From contig NZ_JAHGAJ010000016.1 in NCBI RefSeq assembly GCF_030248535.1, forward strand, positions 1 to 64,000: a stretch of 64,000 nt of DNA, in the 5' to 3' direction. The notes beneath the pieces were generated by a model. The model was not told the origin of the DNA. It did no database searches and saw nothing but the letters and a program-made list of their open reading frames with translations. This stretch comes from Vibrio sp. D404a. GTDB taxonomy: Bacteria; Pseudomonadota; Gammaproteobacteria; Enterobacterales; Vibrionaceae. Below are positions 56,673-64,000 of this stretch, piece after piece (positions within the stretch are counted from its first letter, which is position 1; every line of letters begins with the position of its first letter). The translations under genes were made by a program, and so were the position numbers.

Positions 56673-56708
56673 AAAAGCCCCTGATAGCAATGCTGTCAGG
56701 GGCTTTTT
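56673..56708. terminator. Bidirectional terminator between srmB and yaaA
   Basis: AAAAGCCCCTGATAGC pairs with GCTGTCAGGGGCTTTT (one G-U), then T. It serves both converging genes. Confidence 0.92.
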
Positions 56709-56735
56709 AGTGATAACTGTCTTATGTGTTTGGCG

Positions 56736-57512
56736 TTAGTTTTGCTCTTCGCGCTTAAACACCAACTCTTTTGCATTCGACTCTTCTTCAACGAAGTAGT
56801 AACCCGCCGTATCGAATTTGGTTAGCGCTTCAATTGAGTCCACTTTGTTCTCAATAATGTAGCGAGCCATCATGCCGCGTGCTTTCTTCGCGTAGAAGCT
56901 GATCACCTTGTATTGACCATTCTTGCAGTCTTTAAATACTGGCGTGATCACCTGACCGTCTAGGTTCTTTGGTTTAACCGCTTTGAAGTATTCGTTCGAT
57001 GCTAGGTTGATAAGCACGTTATCGCCCTGAGCATTTAACGTCTCATTGAGCTTATCAGTGATCAGGTTGCCCCAGAATTGGTATAGGTTAGTACCACGAG
57101 CATTCGCCAGACGTGTACCCATCTCTAAACGATAAGGCTGCATCAGGTCCAATGGCTTTAGCAAACCGTAAAGGCCTGACAGCATGCGCAGATGCTTTTG
57201 TGCGTATTCGAAATCCGCGTCCGTCAGAGTTTCCGCTTCAAGGCCGGTGTAAACATCGCCCTTAAACGCAAGAATCGCTTGGCGAGCATTCTCTTGAGTG
57301 AAGGTCTCGCTCCACTGCTCAAAGCGCGCTACGTTAAGGCCAGCAATCTTATCGCTCACCTTCATTAGTGCCGATACATCTGCAGGCGTTAGTTTACGGC
57401 ACTCTTCAATCAGCTCGGCAGAGTGTTCAATAAACTCTGGTTGAGTGAACTGCTCAGTAGCCAATGGTGATTCATAATCTAATGTCTTTGCTGGTGATAC
57501 GACAACTAACAT
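56736..57512 (-). CDS. yaaA: Peroxide stress protein YaaA
   Basis: 258 residues, the family length (E. coli 258). YaaA lowers free iron during H2O2 stress and binds [16 protein letters not shown] at the start, [32 protein letters not shown] and [11 protein letters not shown] are hallmarks of the family. In E. coli it is controlled by OxyR; no OxyR site was identified here. Confidence 0.95.
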   Translation of the reverse strand: MLVVVSPAKTLDYESPLATEQFTQPEFIEHSAELIEECRKLTPADVSALMKVSDKIAGLNVARFEQWSETFTQENARQAILAFKGDVYTGLEAETLTDADFEYAQKHLRMLSGLYGLLKPLDLMQPYRLEMGTRLANARGTNLYQFWGNLITDKLNETLNAQGDNVLINLASNEYFKAVKPKNLDGQVITPVFKDCKNGQYKVISFYAKKARGMMARYIIENKVDSIEALTKFDTAGYYFVEEESNAKELVFKREEQN

Positions 57513-57637
57513 AACTTTACCCTAATCGGTTATCTGACTTTATGCCTGATAGAGTATAGAAAAAACATCAATTTGTCTTTATGACTCTTCCTATTACTTC
57601 GATAGATAAACACCTATATAACTAATGTCCACACAAT

Positions 57638-57670
57638 AAAAAAGGCTAAGGTATCACTACCTTAGCCTTT
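57638..57670 (-). terminator. Terminator of the alanine symporter gene
   Basis: AAAGGCTAAGGTA and TACCTTAGCCTTT form a 13-bp stem; the minus strand continues with TTTTTATT. Confidence 0.92.
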
Positions 57671-57721
57671 CAATTTGAGAAACGGTGGACGCTCTATTTT
57701 ATGCAGCGTCTCTTCAAGAGA

Positions 57722-59149
57722 TTACTTCTTGTTGCCGTCCCAAATACCATCTTCTAGTTGAGACTTAAGCTCTGGGAAGTCGTTCGCATCAAACGTTGGA
57801 ACTTTACCCGCGTCTAGTTGACGGTTGTAGTCTTTCGCTAGCTTAATCACGATGCCAGATAGCAGGATAATCGCTACCAAGTTAACAATCGCCATTAGGC
57901 CCATAGATACGTCAGCCAATGCCCATACTGTTGGCAGTGTTGCCATTGAACCGAACATTACCATACCTAGAACGATGATACGGAAAAGCACTAGGCCTTT
58001 CTTGTTGTTGTGCTCTAGGAAGATGAGGTTTGTTTCAGCGTATGAGTAGTTCGCGATGATTGAAGTGAAAGCGAAGAAGAAAATCGCTACCGCTACAAAG
58101 ATACCACCCCAAGAACCCACTTGTGCTGTTAGTGCACGCTGAGTTAGCTCGATACCTGTTACTTCGCCGTGTGGTACATACTCACCCGACATTAGGATGA
58201 TAGCCACAGTTGCTGAACAGATAACGATAGTGTCCATGAATACACCTAGCATCTGCACGTAACCTTGAGATGCAGGGTGCGGTGGGTAAGGCGTTGCTGA
58301 TGCCGCTGCGTTTGGCGCAGAACCCATACCCGCTTCGTTCGAGAACAGGCCACGTTTGATACCGTTGATCATTGCTTGAGCAATTGCGTAACCAAGGCCA
58401 CCCGCTGCTGCTTCTTGCAGACCGAATGCACTCTTGAAGATAAGCGCTAGTACTTCTGGCACTTTCTCGATGTTTGCAAACATGATGAACAGTGCAATCG
58501 CAAGGTAAGCCAGAGCCATGATTGGAACGATGATTTCAGCAGTACGTGCGATCTTACGGATACCACCGAAGATAACGAATGCAGAGATAATCACAATCGC
58601 CACACCTGTGTAGCTACGCTCGAAATCAAACGCTGTATTCATTGCGCTTGCAATCGCGTTTGCTTGTACAGCGTTGAAAACAAGACCGAATGCGATGATT
58701 AGGAAGATAGAGAATAGAACCCCCATCCAACGCATGCCTAGGCCTTTCTCCATGTAGTATGCAGGGCCACCACGATAGTTACCGTCGTTATCACGCGTTT
58801 TGTATAGCTGAGCCAGAGTACTCTCGGCAAACGACGTTGCCATACCTAGCATTGCAATCAGCCACATCCAGAAGATAGCACCAGGGCCACCCGCCGTTAG
58901 TGCAACAGCAACACCAGCCATGTTACCTGTACCAACACGAGCAGCAAGACTAGTACAAAGAGCTTGGAAAGATGAGATACCAGCGCTGTCTGCTTTACGG
59001 CTGTTCTTCAGAACAGAGAACATGTGGCCAAAATGGCGGAATTGAATGAAGCCTAGTCGTACAGTGAAGTAGATACCCACACCAACCAGTAAGTAAACTA
59101 AGATTGATCCCCAAAGAAGATCGTTCATTAAATTGATTAAGTCTGTCAC
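57722..59149 (-). CDS. Alanine/glycine:Na+ symporter (AGCS family)
   Basis: 475 residues with about 11 membrane helices. GTGNMAGVAVALTAGGPGAIFWMW (about 75-98) is the AGCS signature; GGPAYYMEKGLG and GLFSNEAGMGSAPNAAASA are also typical. It should import alanine or glycine with Na+. In V. cholerae a related gene is behind a tandem glycine riboswitch, but no such element precedes this copy. A different structured leader may exist at 59202-59261. Confidence 0.93.
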   Translation of the reverse strand: MTDLINLMNDLLWGSILVYLLVGVGIYFTVRLGFIQFRHFGHMFSVLKNSRKADSAGISSFQALCTSLAARVGTGNMAGVAVALTAGGPGAIFWMWLIAMLGMATSFAESTLAQLYKTRDNDGNYRGGPAYYMEKGLGMRWMGVLFSIFLIIAFGLVFNAVQANAIASAMNTAFDFERSYTGVAIVIISAFVIFGGIRKIARTAEIIVPIMALAYLAIALFIMFANIEKVPEVLALIFKSAFGLQEAAAGGLGYAIAQAMINGIKRGLFSNEAGMGSAPNAAASATPYPPHPASQGYVQMLGVFMDTIVICSATVAIILMSGEYVPHGEVTGIELTQRALTAQVGSWGGIFVAVAIFFFAFTSIIANYSYAETNLIFLEHNNKKGLVLFRIIVLGMVMFGSMATLPTVWALADVSMGLMAIVNLVAIILLSGIVIKLAKDYNRQLDAGKVPTFDANDFPELKSQLEDGIWDGNKK

Positions 59150-59201
59150 GTGAACCTCGTATTGAGTTTAAGCACTGATCATGCTTCCTAGCCTTCCTCT
59201 T

Positions 59202-59261
59202 AATCGCCTATGCCTCTGTCAATGTTGTGTCGGCACTCATTGTTATGTTCTTGCGGCGATT
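59202..59261 (-). promoter_or_regulatory. Structured leader upstream of the AGCS gene
   Basis: On the minus strand AATCGCC (59261-59255) and GGCGATT (59208-59202) form a 7-bp outer stem. Inside it, CAATG-A-GTG-CCGA-CAC-AA-CATTG (59242-59220) forms a second hairpin with a 4-nt loop. The structure is 53 bp before the symporter start codon. No known riboswitch class was recognised. Confidence 0.4.
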
Positions 59262-59858
59262 GAGACTGTAAATGTCGCTTCATGCATCCATTTTACGTAT
59301 CAGTGTATTTTTGACGGGCGGATAATGCAGTGAGATTCAGCAAAAATCAATATGCAAAACAACACATAACAAAGTGACATTTCACTAATAAATCACCTTT
59401 TGTTAACACAAACCGCAACAACAACACCCCAGAAAAGTCACATTATCGGGTGATAGGCTCAACAATGGGCAGCATCTCACTTTAACCTGCACAGCATCCC
59501 ATAAAATCGCCGTCAGGCTAGGCTTTACAAGGTATAGTGAAGATTCATCATTTTTGGAAGTGAGAAGTAAAACTCCTTCACTAACACCTGATAAGTGCTT
59601 AATTGCATTACAACCAAAATAGCATCCGCTTCGCACAATGAATTAACATTCGTACAGGGTGAATTTAATCGTTTTCCTATGTTTGTTTGCTCACTTTTTA
59701 AGCATAAATATAGGCCGTATGTGTGAGGGTAAGTCAAAAAACCACACGAAACCTTCATGAATATGAAACAAATGAGAAACAAATCAAAGTTATGGTGGCA
59801 TTAAATATGGTATTTAATGAGTCCGAAAGGACTATTCCCACGGAAGGAGATATAGCTT
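59262..59858. other. Long intergenic region before the DUF3545 gene
   Basis: About 600 bp between divergent genes with no convincing frame. AGTGACATTTCACT (59373-59386) is palindromic, but with a 4-bp centre, so not a CRP site. A small GAAA-loop hairpin, AGTCC/GGACT (59820-59833), lies just before the ribosome site of the next gene. Nothing else is firm. Confidence 0.35.
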
Positions 59859-60047
59859 ATGGATAACTTTCAATTTGATGAAATCACAGAACTTGATCTA
59901 CCTCGTGCAACGCAAAAAGCGCGTTCTAAGCCTCTAAAGCGTAAATGGCGTGAGATTGAAGAGATTAACGACCGTCGCCGCCTTCAAAAAGAACTCATGG
60001 ACATGAATCTTGGCCTCGATTTCGACCTCGACGACATTAAGCTTTAA
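59859..60047 (+). CDS. DUF3545-type small protein
   Basis: 62 residues: MDNFQFDEITELDLPRATQK, then a basic stretch SKPLKRKWREIEEINDRRRL and an acidic tail NLGLDFDLDDIKL. This charge layout is that of vibrio DUF3545 proteins, function unknown. AAGGAGA (59842-59848) is a perfect ribosome site and a strong terminator follows, so the gene is real and probably well translated. Confidence 0.85.
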   Translation: MDNFQFDEITELDLPRATQKARSKPLKRKWREIEEINDRRRLQKELMDMNLGLDFDLDDIKL

Positions 60048-60066
60048 TAGACACGATAAATAAAAT

Positions 60067-60092
60067 AAAGGCACCCAACTGGGTGCCTTTTC
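60067..60092 (+). terminator. DUF3545 gene terminator
   Basis: AAAGGCACCC and GGGTGCCTTT with an AACT loop, then TTCTC. Confidence 0.9.
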
Positions 60093-60174
60093 TCTTTAAC
60101 CGTTAACTGAGGTTGTGGGTGACCAAAATGCCGCTTTCCTAGCGACACATCAACGCCTCACCTAACCTTGTTCA

Positions 60175-60726
60175 CTACACGCACTCTTCTTCACTCTGAC
60201 GAACTCGAGTCGCAAGCTGACGATATTGATCCGCAATGGTGTCACCAAACACAGGATCATCTTCAGGTTGTTGCCACAACTCTTCGACACTGCGCCAATC
60301 ATGCACAGAAAAAGCGGCAACGATGATGGGTAGTATGACTTTCTCTTCATACTCCATGTGTTTTCTCTGCGCCTCGATAAATGTCGCCAACTGATCGATG
60401 AAAACATGCTGAGGAACAACGGCATCTTGCAGAATCATATCCACCACATCTAAGAAATCAGCGGTCTTCTCCGAAAGCAATTGGTGCTCAAGCTCCAGAT
60501 CTTCGATGGCTTGTTGCTTACCATAGTGCTTTAAGTAGTGGCGGTAGATAATGTCTTCTTTTGGGTGATGCACCTTATCCGAGTGACTCATAAGATAATG
60601 CACCACTTCCGCCACTAGGCTGTAATTGATCGCTCGCTCTTGTTGCAGCAACTCAAGCTTATTCTTCAAAATCATGAGCAGACGAGCCATGTAGCCATGC
60701 TCTCTTCTTATCCTTTCTATCATCAT
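60175..60726 (-). CDS. Hemerythrin-like (HHE) protein
   Basis: From ATG 60726, preceded by GGAG 9 bp away, the product is 183 residues (MMIERIRREHGYMARLL); ATG 60741 is an alternative. The metal-ligand pattern of a hemerythrin four-helix bundle is visible: EHGYM, SDKVHHPKEDIIYRHYL, LELEHQLL and KHMEYEEKVILP. Such proteins bind a di-iron centre and act in oxygen or NO sensing or iron repair. It follows ung by only a few tens of bases on the same strand, so it may be co-transcribed. Confidence 0.85.
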   Translation of the reverse strand: MMIERIRREHGYMARLLMILKNKLELLQQERAINYSLVAEVVHYLMSHSDKVHHPKEDIIYRHYLKHYGKQQAIEDLELEHQLLSEKTADFLDVVDMILQDAVVPQHVFIDQLATFIEAQRKHMEYEEKVILPIIVAAFSVHDWRSVEELWQQPEDDPVFGDTIADQYRQLATRVRQSEEECV

Positions 60727-60812
60727 AGTATTGCACTCCATTACACCTACTCTTTGTAAGTGTATATGAAGATGAGAGAATAGGGTTTGATACTGCTCAG
60801 AAAACAACCAAA

Positions 60813-61493
60813 CTAAATGTCAAATGGTAAACGCCAGTCAATTGCAGGCAAATTCTGTGACTTTAGTAGCTCATTGGTTTTCGAAAAATGCTGACAACCA
60901 AAGAAACCACGCCTTGCCGACAAAGGAGATGGGTGAGGGGCATTCAAAACAAAGTGCTTATTGCTGTCTATGGATTGTCCTTTCTTTTGAGCATGGGCGC
61001 CCCACAATAGAAAGACGATCGGTTCAGAGCGTTGATTAAGCTGCTCGATGATATGGTCAGTAAATGTCTCCCAGCCACATTTCGCATGGGAGTGCGCCTT
61101 CCCTTCTTCTACCGTGAGTACGGTATTCAGCATTAATACGCCCTGCTCTGCCCACGATTTAAGATAACCGTGTGTTGGTGCCTCGAATCCCTCAATATCT
61201 TCGGCTAATTCTTTGTACATATTACGCAGAGAAGGTGGGATCTTAACACCCGGCAACACTGAAAACGCCAAGCCATGAGCCTGATTCGCCCCGTGGTATG
61301 GGTCTTGGCCTAAGATAACCACACGCACCGCCTCAAAAGGTGTCATCTCAAACGCACTAAAGACCTGCTCTTGCGGTGGGTAGATAAGCTTACCACTGTC
61401 TCTCTCCTGCTCAACAAAAGCTCTGATCTGCTGAAAATAATCCTCACTCTCTTGCTGCTGAAGAATAGACTGCCAAGTCTGCGACGAACTCAT
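60813..61493 (-). CDS. ung: Uracil-DNA glycosylase
   Basis: From ATG 61493, with GGGAG 7 bp upstream, 226 residues (E. coli 229). It removes uracil from DNA. The catalytic GQDPYHG motif is in [20 protein letters not shown], and the minor-groove loop is [26 protein letters not shown] binds DNA. The frame is open 57 bp further upstream but without homology. nfo, which cuts the resulting abasic sites, lies 450 bp away on the same strand. Confidence 0.96.
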   Translation of the reverse strand: MSSSQTWQSILQQQESEDYFQQIRAFVEQERDSGKLIYPPQEQVFSAFEMTPFEAVRVVILGQDPYHGANQAHGLAFSVLPGVKIPPSLRNMYKELAEDIEGFEAPTHGYLKSWAEQGVLMLNTVLTVEEGKAHSHAKCGWETFTDHIIEQLNQRSEPIVFLLWGAHAQKKGQSIDSNKHFVLNAPHPSPLSARRGFFGCQHFSKTNELLKSQNLPAIDWRLPFDI

Positions 61494-61688
61494 TGAAATG
61501 CTCCCAAGCTTGTTCATTCGACCCACCAATAGGGTTCGAACAAAGGTCACTCAATAAAAATAGCGATATGAGTGACAACCGTGACTGTAAAGACTAGTTA
61601 TACCTCATACCGCTATTAATAGACATGATTGTCGGGATTAACAGATTGGCATTCATGAGAGCGCACCGCTCATCGAGTTATTGAAAGG

Positions 61689-61823
61689 TTACGATTGACC
61701 CTTTTGCGGAGTTCGATGGTGGCCATGGCTGTGAATATGACGATTTGGCATTGGCAAACGTGGGGCTGCATGAATCGTTGAAACATGAAGGTTCGCTTTC
61801 GGCGTGTAGGTGGTCGAATACAT
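61689..61823 (-). CDS. Short His-rich protein (44 residues)
   Basis: An ATG at 61823 is preceded by GAGGAGGG at 6 bp, one of the best ribosome sites in the window. The product reads MYSTTYTPKANLHVSTIHAA and ends with RHIHSHGHHRTPQKGQS. Seven of 44 residues are His, five of them in HIHSHGHH, which could bind a metal. There is no signal peptide or membrane segment. It lies alone between ung and nfo on their strand. I do not recognise a family. Confidence 0.55.
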   Translation of the reverse strand: MYSTTYTPKANLHVSTIHAAPRLPMPNRHIHSHGHHRTPQKGQS

Positions 61824-61937
61824 AATGGCACCCTCCTCTATTACATAGTGAAATACATATTCAATAAACACTATGAAAGAAAGGTGCCAACAATCTTATC
61901 TATCCACAATTATTTTATGGTTTATCCAAACAAATGA

Positions 61938-62843
61938 TCAGTCAGCGTTTACTGCTGAGTGATGAAACATTCTAAGCTGTTGAATTTCCTCTTTCCAAAT
62001 TGTCGAATCAATGGTTTCTAAAATAAGAGGGATACCATCAAAGCGAGAATCAGAGGCAATATACTCAAAACAATCCCAGCCAATTTCGCCCTGACCAAGC
62101 GAATGATGTCGATCGACACGGCTCGCAAACTCAGCTTTTGAATCATTGATGTGCATTGCTCTGAGATAGTGCATGCCGACAATACGGTCGAACTCAGCAA
62201 AAGTATGTTCACACGCTTCTTTCGTTCGCAGGTCATAGCCAGCCGTAAAGGTGTGGCAGGTATCTAAGCATACGCCTACACGCGTTTTATCTTCTACTTG
62301 CTCAATGATCTCAGCAAGGTGCTCGAATCGCCAACCCAGGTTTGTGCCTTGCCCAGACGTATTCTCAATCACGGCAATTACATCTGGCACTGCGCGATGA
62401 GCAATATTGATAGATTCCGCGATCCTCGCCAAACAGTCACTTTCAGAAATTTTCTTTAAATGACTCCCAGGATGAAAATTAAGTAGCGTTAATCCAAGTT
62501 GGTTACAACGCTCCATTTCATCAATGAATGCCGCTCGCGACTTCTCGAGCTTCTCCTCTTCCGGAGCACCCAAATTAATCAAGTAAGAATCATGAGGAAG
62601 AATATGCTCCGCACCGAAACCCAACATCTTACAGTTGGCTTTAAACGCACTGATGGTTTTTGGCTCCAATGGCTTTGCTGCCCACTGTCTCTGATTCTTA
62701 GTAAATAGCGCAAAAGCATTCGCTCCAATTTCACGCGCGCGCATAGGAGCTTGATCGACACCGCCAGCTGCCGAAACATGTGCGCCAATAAATTTTTGGC
62801 GAGAGTTTTGGTCTTTTTTTCCCAGAGAATTACTGTTTGTCAT
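61938..62843 (-). CDS. nfo: Endonuclease IV
   Basis: 301 residues (E. coli 285), the extra length being a polar N-terminal extension ([16 protein letters not shown]) before [18 protein letters not shown] zinc-dependent AP endonuclease. [46 protein letters not shown] and [14 protein letters not shown] carry the three-metal site residues. It may start at a later codon, but no better ribosome site was found. Confidence 0.96.
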   Translation of the reverse strand: MTNSNSLGKKDQNSRQKFIGAHVSAAGGVDQAPMRAREIGANAFALFTKNQRQWAAKPLEPKTISAFKANCKMLGFGAEHILPHDSYLINLGAPEEEKLEKSRAAFIDEMERCNQLGLTLLNFHPGSHLKKISESDCLARIAESINIAHRAVPDVIAVIENTSGQGTNLGWRFEHLAEIIEQVEDKTRVGVCLDTCHTFTAGYDLRTKEACEHTFAEFDRIVGMHYLRAMHINDSKAEFASRVDRHHSLGQGEIGWDCFEYIASDSRFDGIPLILETIDSTIWKEEIQQLRMFHHSAVNAD

Positions 62844-63004
62844 TAAATCACTTCACACTTACAGAATGGTGGATAAAAGCTTGTTTATATCCGCGTCAGT
62901 TCAATAAAAGCACAACTTTTGTAGTAAAATTACAACAAAATAGACCGTTAAATATTTTTTATAGTTTAAAATATTTTGTAACTATATTGTTTTCAAAGGT
63001 TTTA

Positions 63005-63018
63005 TTGATTTAACTCAA
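63005..63018. promoter_or_regulatory. Distal FNR box of grcA
   Basis: TTGATTTAACTCAA matches TTGAT-N4-ATCAA at 9 of 10 positions. Its centre is 53 bp upstream of the second box. Confidence 0.8.
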
Positions 63019-63057
63019 AGTAATTACCATTAAAAAATTAAGGTTTTTGGTTGTTTT

Positions 63058-63099
63058 TTGACTTAAATCAATATTACACTAGCACAAAATGGGTATATA
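63058..63099 (+). promoter_or_regulatory. Proximal FNR box and -10 of grcA
   Basis: TTGACTTAAATCAA (63058-63071) matches the FNR consensus at 9 of 10 positions. TATATA (63094-63099) is the likely -10, which puts the box near -40.5, the class II activator position. E. coli yfiD has FNR boxes at -40.5 and -93.5, the same 53-bp distance. Confidence 0.82.
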
Positions 63100-63170
63100 T
63101 AACCCAGCTCAACAAAATTCGAAAGTTAACACCATAAATCAAACCACATTCAGTGGACTAGGAGATAGTG

Positions 63171-63548
63171 ATGATCCAAGGTATTCAAATTACTAAAGCA
63201 GCAAACGACGAACTACTTAACTCAATCTGGCTACTAGATAGCGAAAAGAACGAAGCGCGTTGTGTTGCAGCAACAGCTGGTTTCGAAGCTGACCAAGTTA
63301 TCCCAGCTGCTGATCTAGGTGAGTACGAGAGCCGTGAAGTTGCAATCGAAACTGCACCTCGCATCGAAGGTGGTCAACACCTAAACGTAAACGTTCTTAA
63401 GCGTGAAACGCTAGAAGACGCAGTTGCTCACCCAGAGAACTACCCTCAGCTAACTATCCGTGTATCAGGCTACGCTGTACGTTTCAACTCTCTAACTACT
63501 GAACAGCAACGTGATGTTATCGCACGTACGTTCACTGAGTCTCTATAA
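63171..63548 (+). CDS. grcA: Autonomous glycyl radical cofactor
   Basis: 125 residues from ATG 63171, which follows AGGAG at 63160-63164; the GTG just before it is less likely. It replaces the damaged C-terminal part of oxygen-cleaved pyruvate formate-lyase and restores activity. [18 protein letters not shown] and the glycyl radical motif [12 protein letters not shown] are as in E. coli YfiD. Regulation by FNR through two upstream boxes is expected. Codon use is that of a very highly expressed gene. Confidence 0.97.
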   Translation: MIQGIQITKAANDELLNSIWLLDSEKNEARCVAATAGFEADQVIPAADLGEYESREVAIETAPRIEGGQHLNVNVLKRETLEDAVAHPENYPQLTIRVSGYAVRFNSLTTEQQRDVIARTFTESL

Positions 63549-63574
63549 TTTAGAACTCTAGAGTTACCGAATGT

Positions 63575-63608
63575 AAAAAAGCTTGGTCTTCGTGACCAAG
63601 CTTTTTTT
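63575..63608 (+). terminator. grcA terminator
   Basis: AAAAAAGCTTGGTC and GACCAAGCTTTTTT form a 14-bp stem with a 5-nt TTCGT loop and a T8 tract. Confidence 0.95.
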
Positions 63609-63628
63609 TCATCTCAATAACAGTGACG

Positions 63629-64000
63629 TTATGGCGCGTTGCGTTGCGATGGGTCTTTGCGAAAGGCTTTAGCTAACTGAGTAGGATCTTGCTTCTCCCT
63701 TTGATGTGCTGATCCCTCCGCCCACCACACCAACTGATGCAGAGTACGGTTCATGTACTCATCCCATTGCTCCTGATCGGTCTCGTCTGTCACATCCCCC
63801 TCTTCATCAAACACTTGCTGTGCTTTTGGTAGATGAATCATAGCTGAAACCGGTAAGCAGCCAAGTTCAGATAAGAAGGTTCGCATTGAGACTGATGCAC
63901 GAGCTCCGCCCCATTGGCCCGCAGAATAGGTCACAATTGCACTTGGCTTGTAAGAAAATAGCGAACTACCGAAGTGGTTCAGAATATTCGCCAATGCTGG
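63629..64000 (-). CDS. NADPH-dependent FMN reductase-like protein (partial)
   Basis: The C-terminal 123 or so residues of a protein running off the right edge. PALANILNHFGSSLF and AIVTYSAGQWGGARASVSMR match the flavodoxin-like fold of NAD(P)H-dependent FMN reductases, the G-x-W-G-G-A-R-A loop binding flavin. The region EVPDVTDE-like acidic tail and the C-terminal QLAKAFRKDPSQRNAP are family-variable. The start lies outside the window. It converges on grcA. Confidence 0.8.
   Translation of the reverse strand, partial: PALANILNHFGSSLFSYKPSAIVTYSAGQWGGARASVSMRTFLSELGCLPVSAMIHLPKAQQVFDEEGDVTDETDQEQWDEYMNRTLHQLVWWAEGSAHQREKQDPTQLAKAFRKDPSQRNAP

Noticed and set aside
59150..59300. Glycine riboswitch before the AGCS symporter
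   Set aside because: Expected because of the V. cholerae case, but the conserved glycine aptamer cores are absent on the minus strand.
59373..59386. AGTGACATTTCACT as a CRP site
   Set aside because: The half-sites are separated by 4 bp rather than 6, which CRP does not recognise.
59403..59636. 77-residue minus-strand frame
   Set aside because: Cys-rich tail CCCCGLC, no ribosome site and no family resemblance; probably chance in a long intergenic region.
59817..59832. ATGAGTCCGAAAGGAC, resembling hammerhead ribozyme stem II
   Set aside because: The full CTGATGA core and the following GAAA strand are missing (TTAATGA before and TATT after), and no stems I or III surround it. It is a simple GAAA-loop hairpin before a ribosome site.

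Overview
The window is a chromosomal segment of a marine Vibrio, probably chromosome 1. Gene content and order follow the Vibrio core genome: raiA-pheA-NspS/MbaA-yjjX-trpR-slt, tyrA-aroF, murJ-ribF-ileS-lspA-fkpB-ispH, hlyU-nhaR-nptA, rppH-mutH, vpsR, and xerD-dsbC-recJ-prfB-lysS. HlyU, VpsR, NptA and the NspS/MbaA pair are strongly vibrio-like. The species cannot be fixed from this sequence alone. There is no phage, IS element, CRISPR array, rRNA or tRNA; the only clearly accessory-looking DNA is a nested block of palindromic repeats at about 35.56-36.11 kb.

Layout. 0-2.2 kb: the tail of an unidentified gene, CRP-controlled raiA, and pheA behind a complete phenylalanine attenuator (pheL). 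2.3-6.8 kb: a polyamine/c-di-GMP signalling operon with two tandem NspS-like binding proteins and the GGDEF/EAL protein MbaA. 6.8-15.9 kb: yjjX, trpR, slt, ettA, a PilZ protein, an M23 peptidase and the aroF-tyrA operon with a perfect TyrR box. 15.9-19.2 kb: the peptidoglycan-recycling genes nagZ, anmK and murQ. 19.3-24.1 kb: a CstA-family transporter next to the BtsS/BtsR two-component pair. The transporter is preceded by about eight copies of a motif matching the known BtsR site, spaced exactly 20 bp apart. 24.2-32.5 kb: isoprenoid, lipoprotein, tRNA synthetase, flavin and lipid II genes, then rpsT. 32.6-36 kb: hlyU, nhaR, nptA and the repeat block. 36.1-42.8 kb: thyA, lgt, a TauE/SafE permease, ptsP, rppH and mutH. 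The rppH-mutH gap carries a DnaA-box/IHF-site cluster at the position that holds DARS2 in E. coli. 42.8-45.4 kb: small-protein genes and vpsR. 45.7-52.8 kb: lysS, prfB (with its +1 frameshift), recJ, dsbC, xerD and fldB. 52.9-64 kb: brnQ, trmN6, srmB, yaaA, an alanine/Na+ symporter, small genes, ung, nfo, FNR-controlled grcA and a partial FMN reductase.

Several genes share themes. MbaA, the PilZ protein and VpsR make, break or sense c-di-GMP and bear on biofilm formation. pheA, trpR, tyrA and aroF form an aromatic amino acid group with three kinds of control (attenuation, TrpR, TyrR). BtsS/BtsR plus the CstA-like protein form a likely pyruvate-sensing and uptake module. The observations most worth following are the BtsR-site array, the doubled NspS gene, the DARS2-like region, and several small genes that standard callers would miss.
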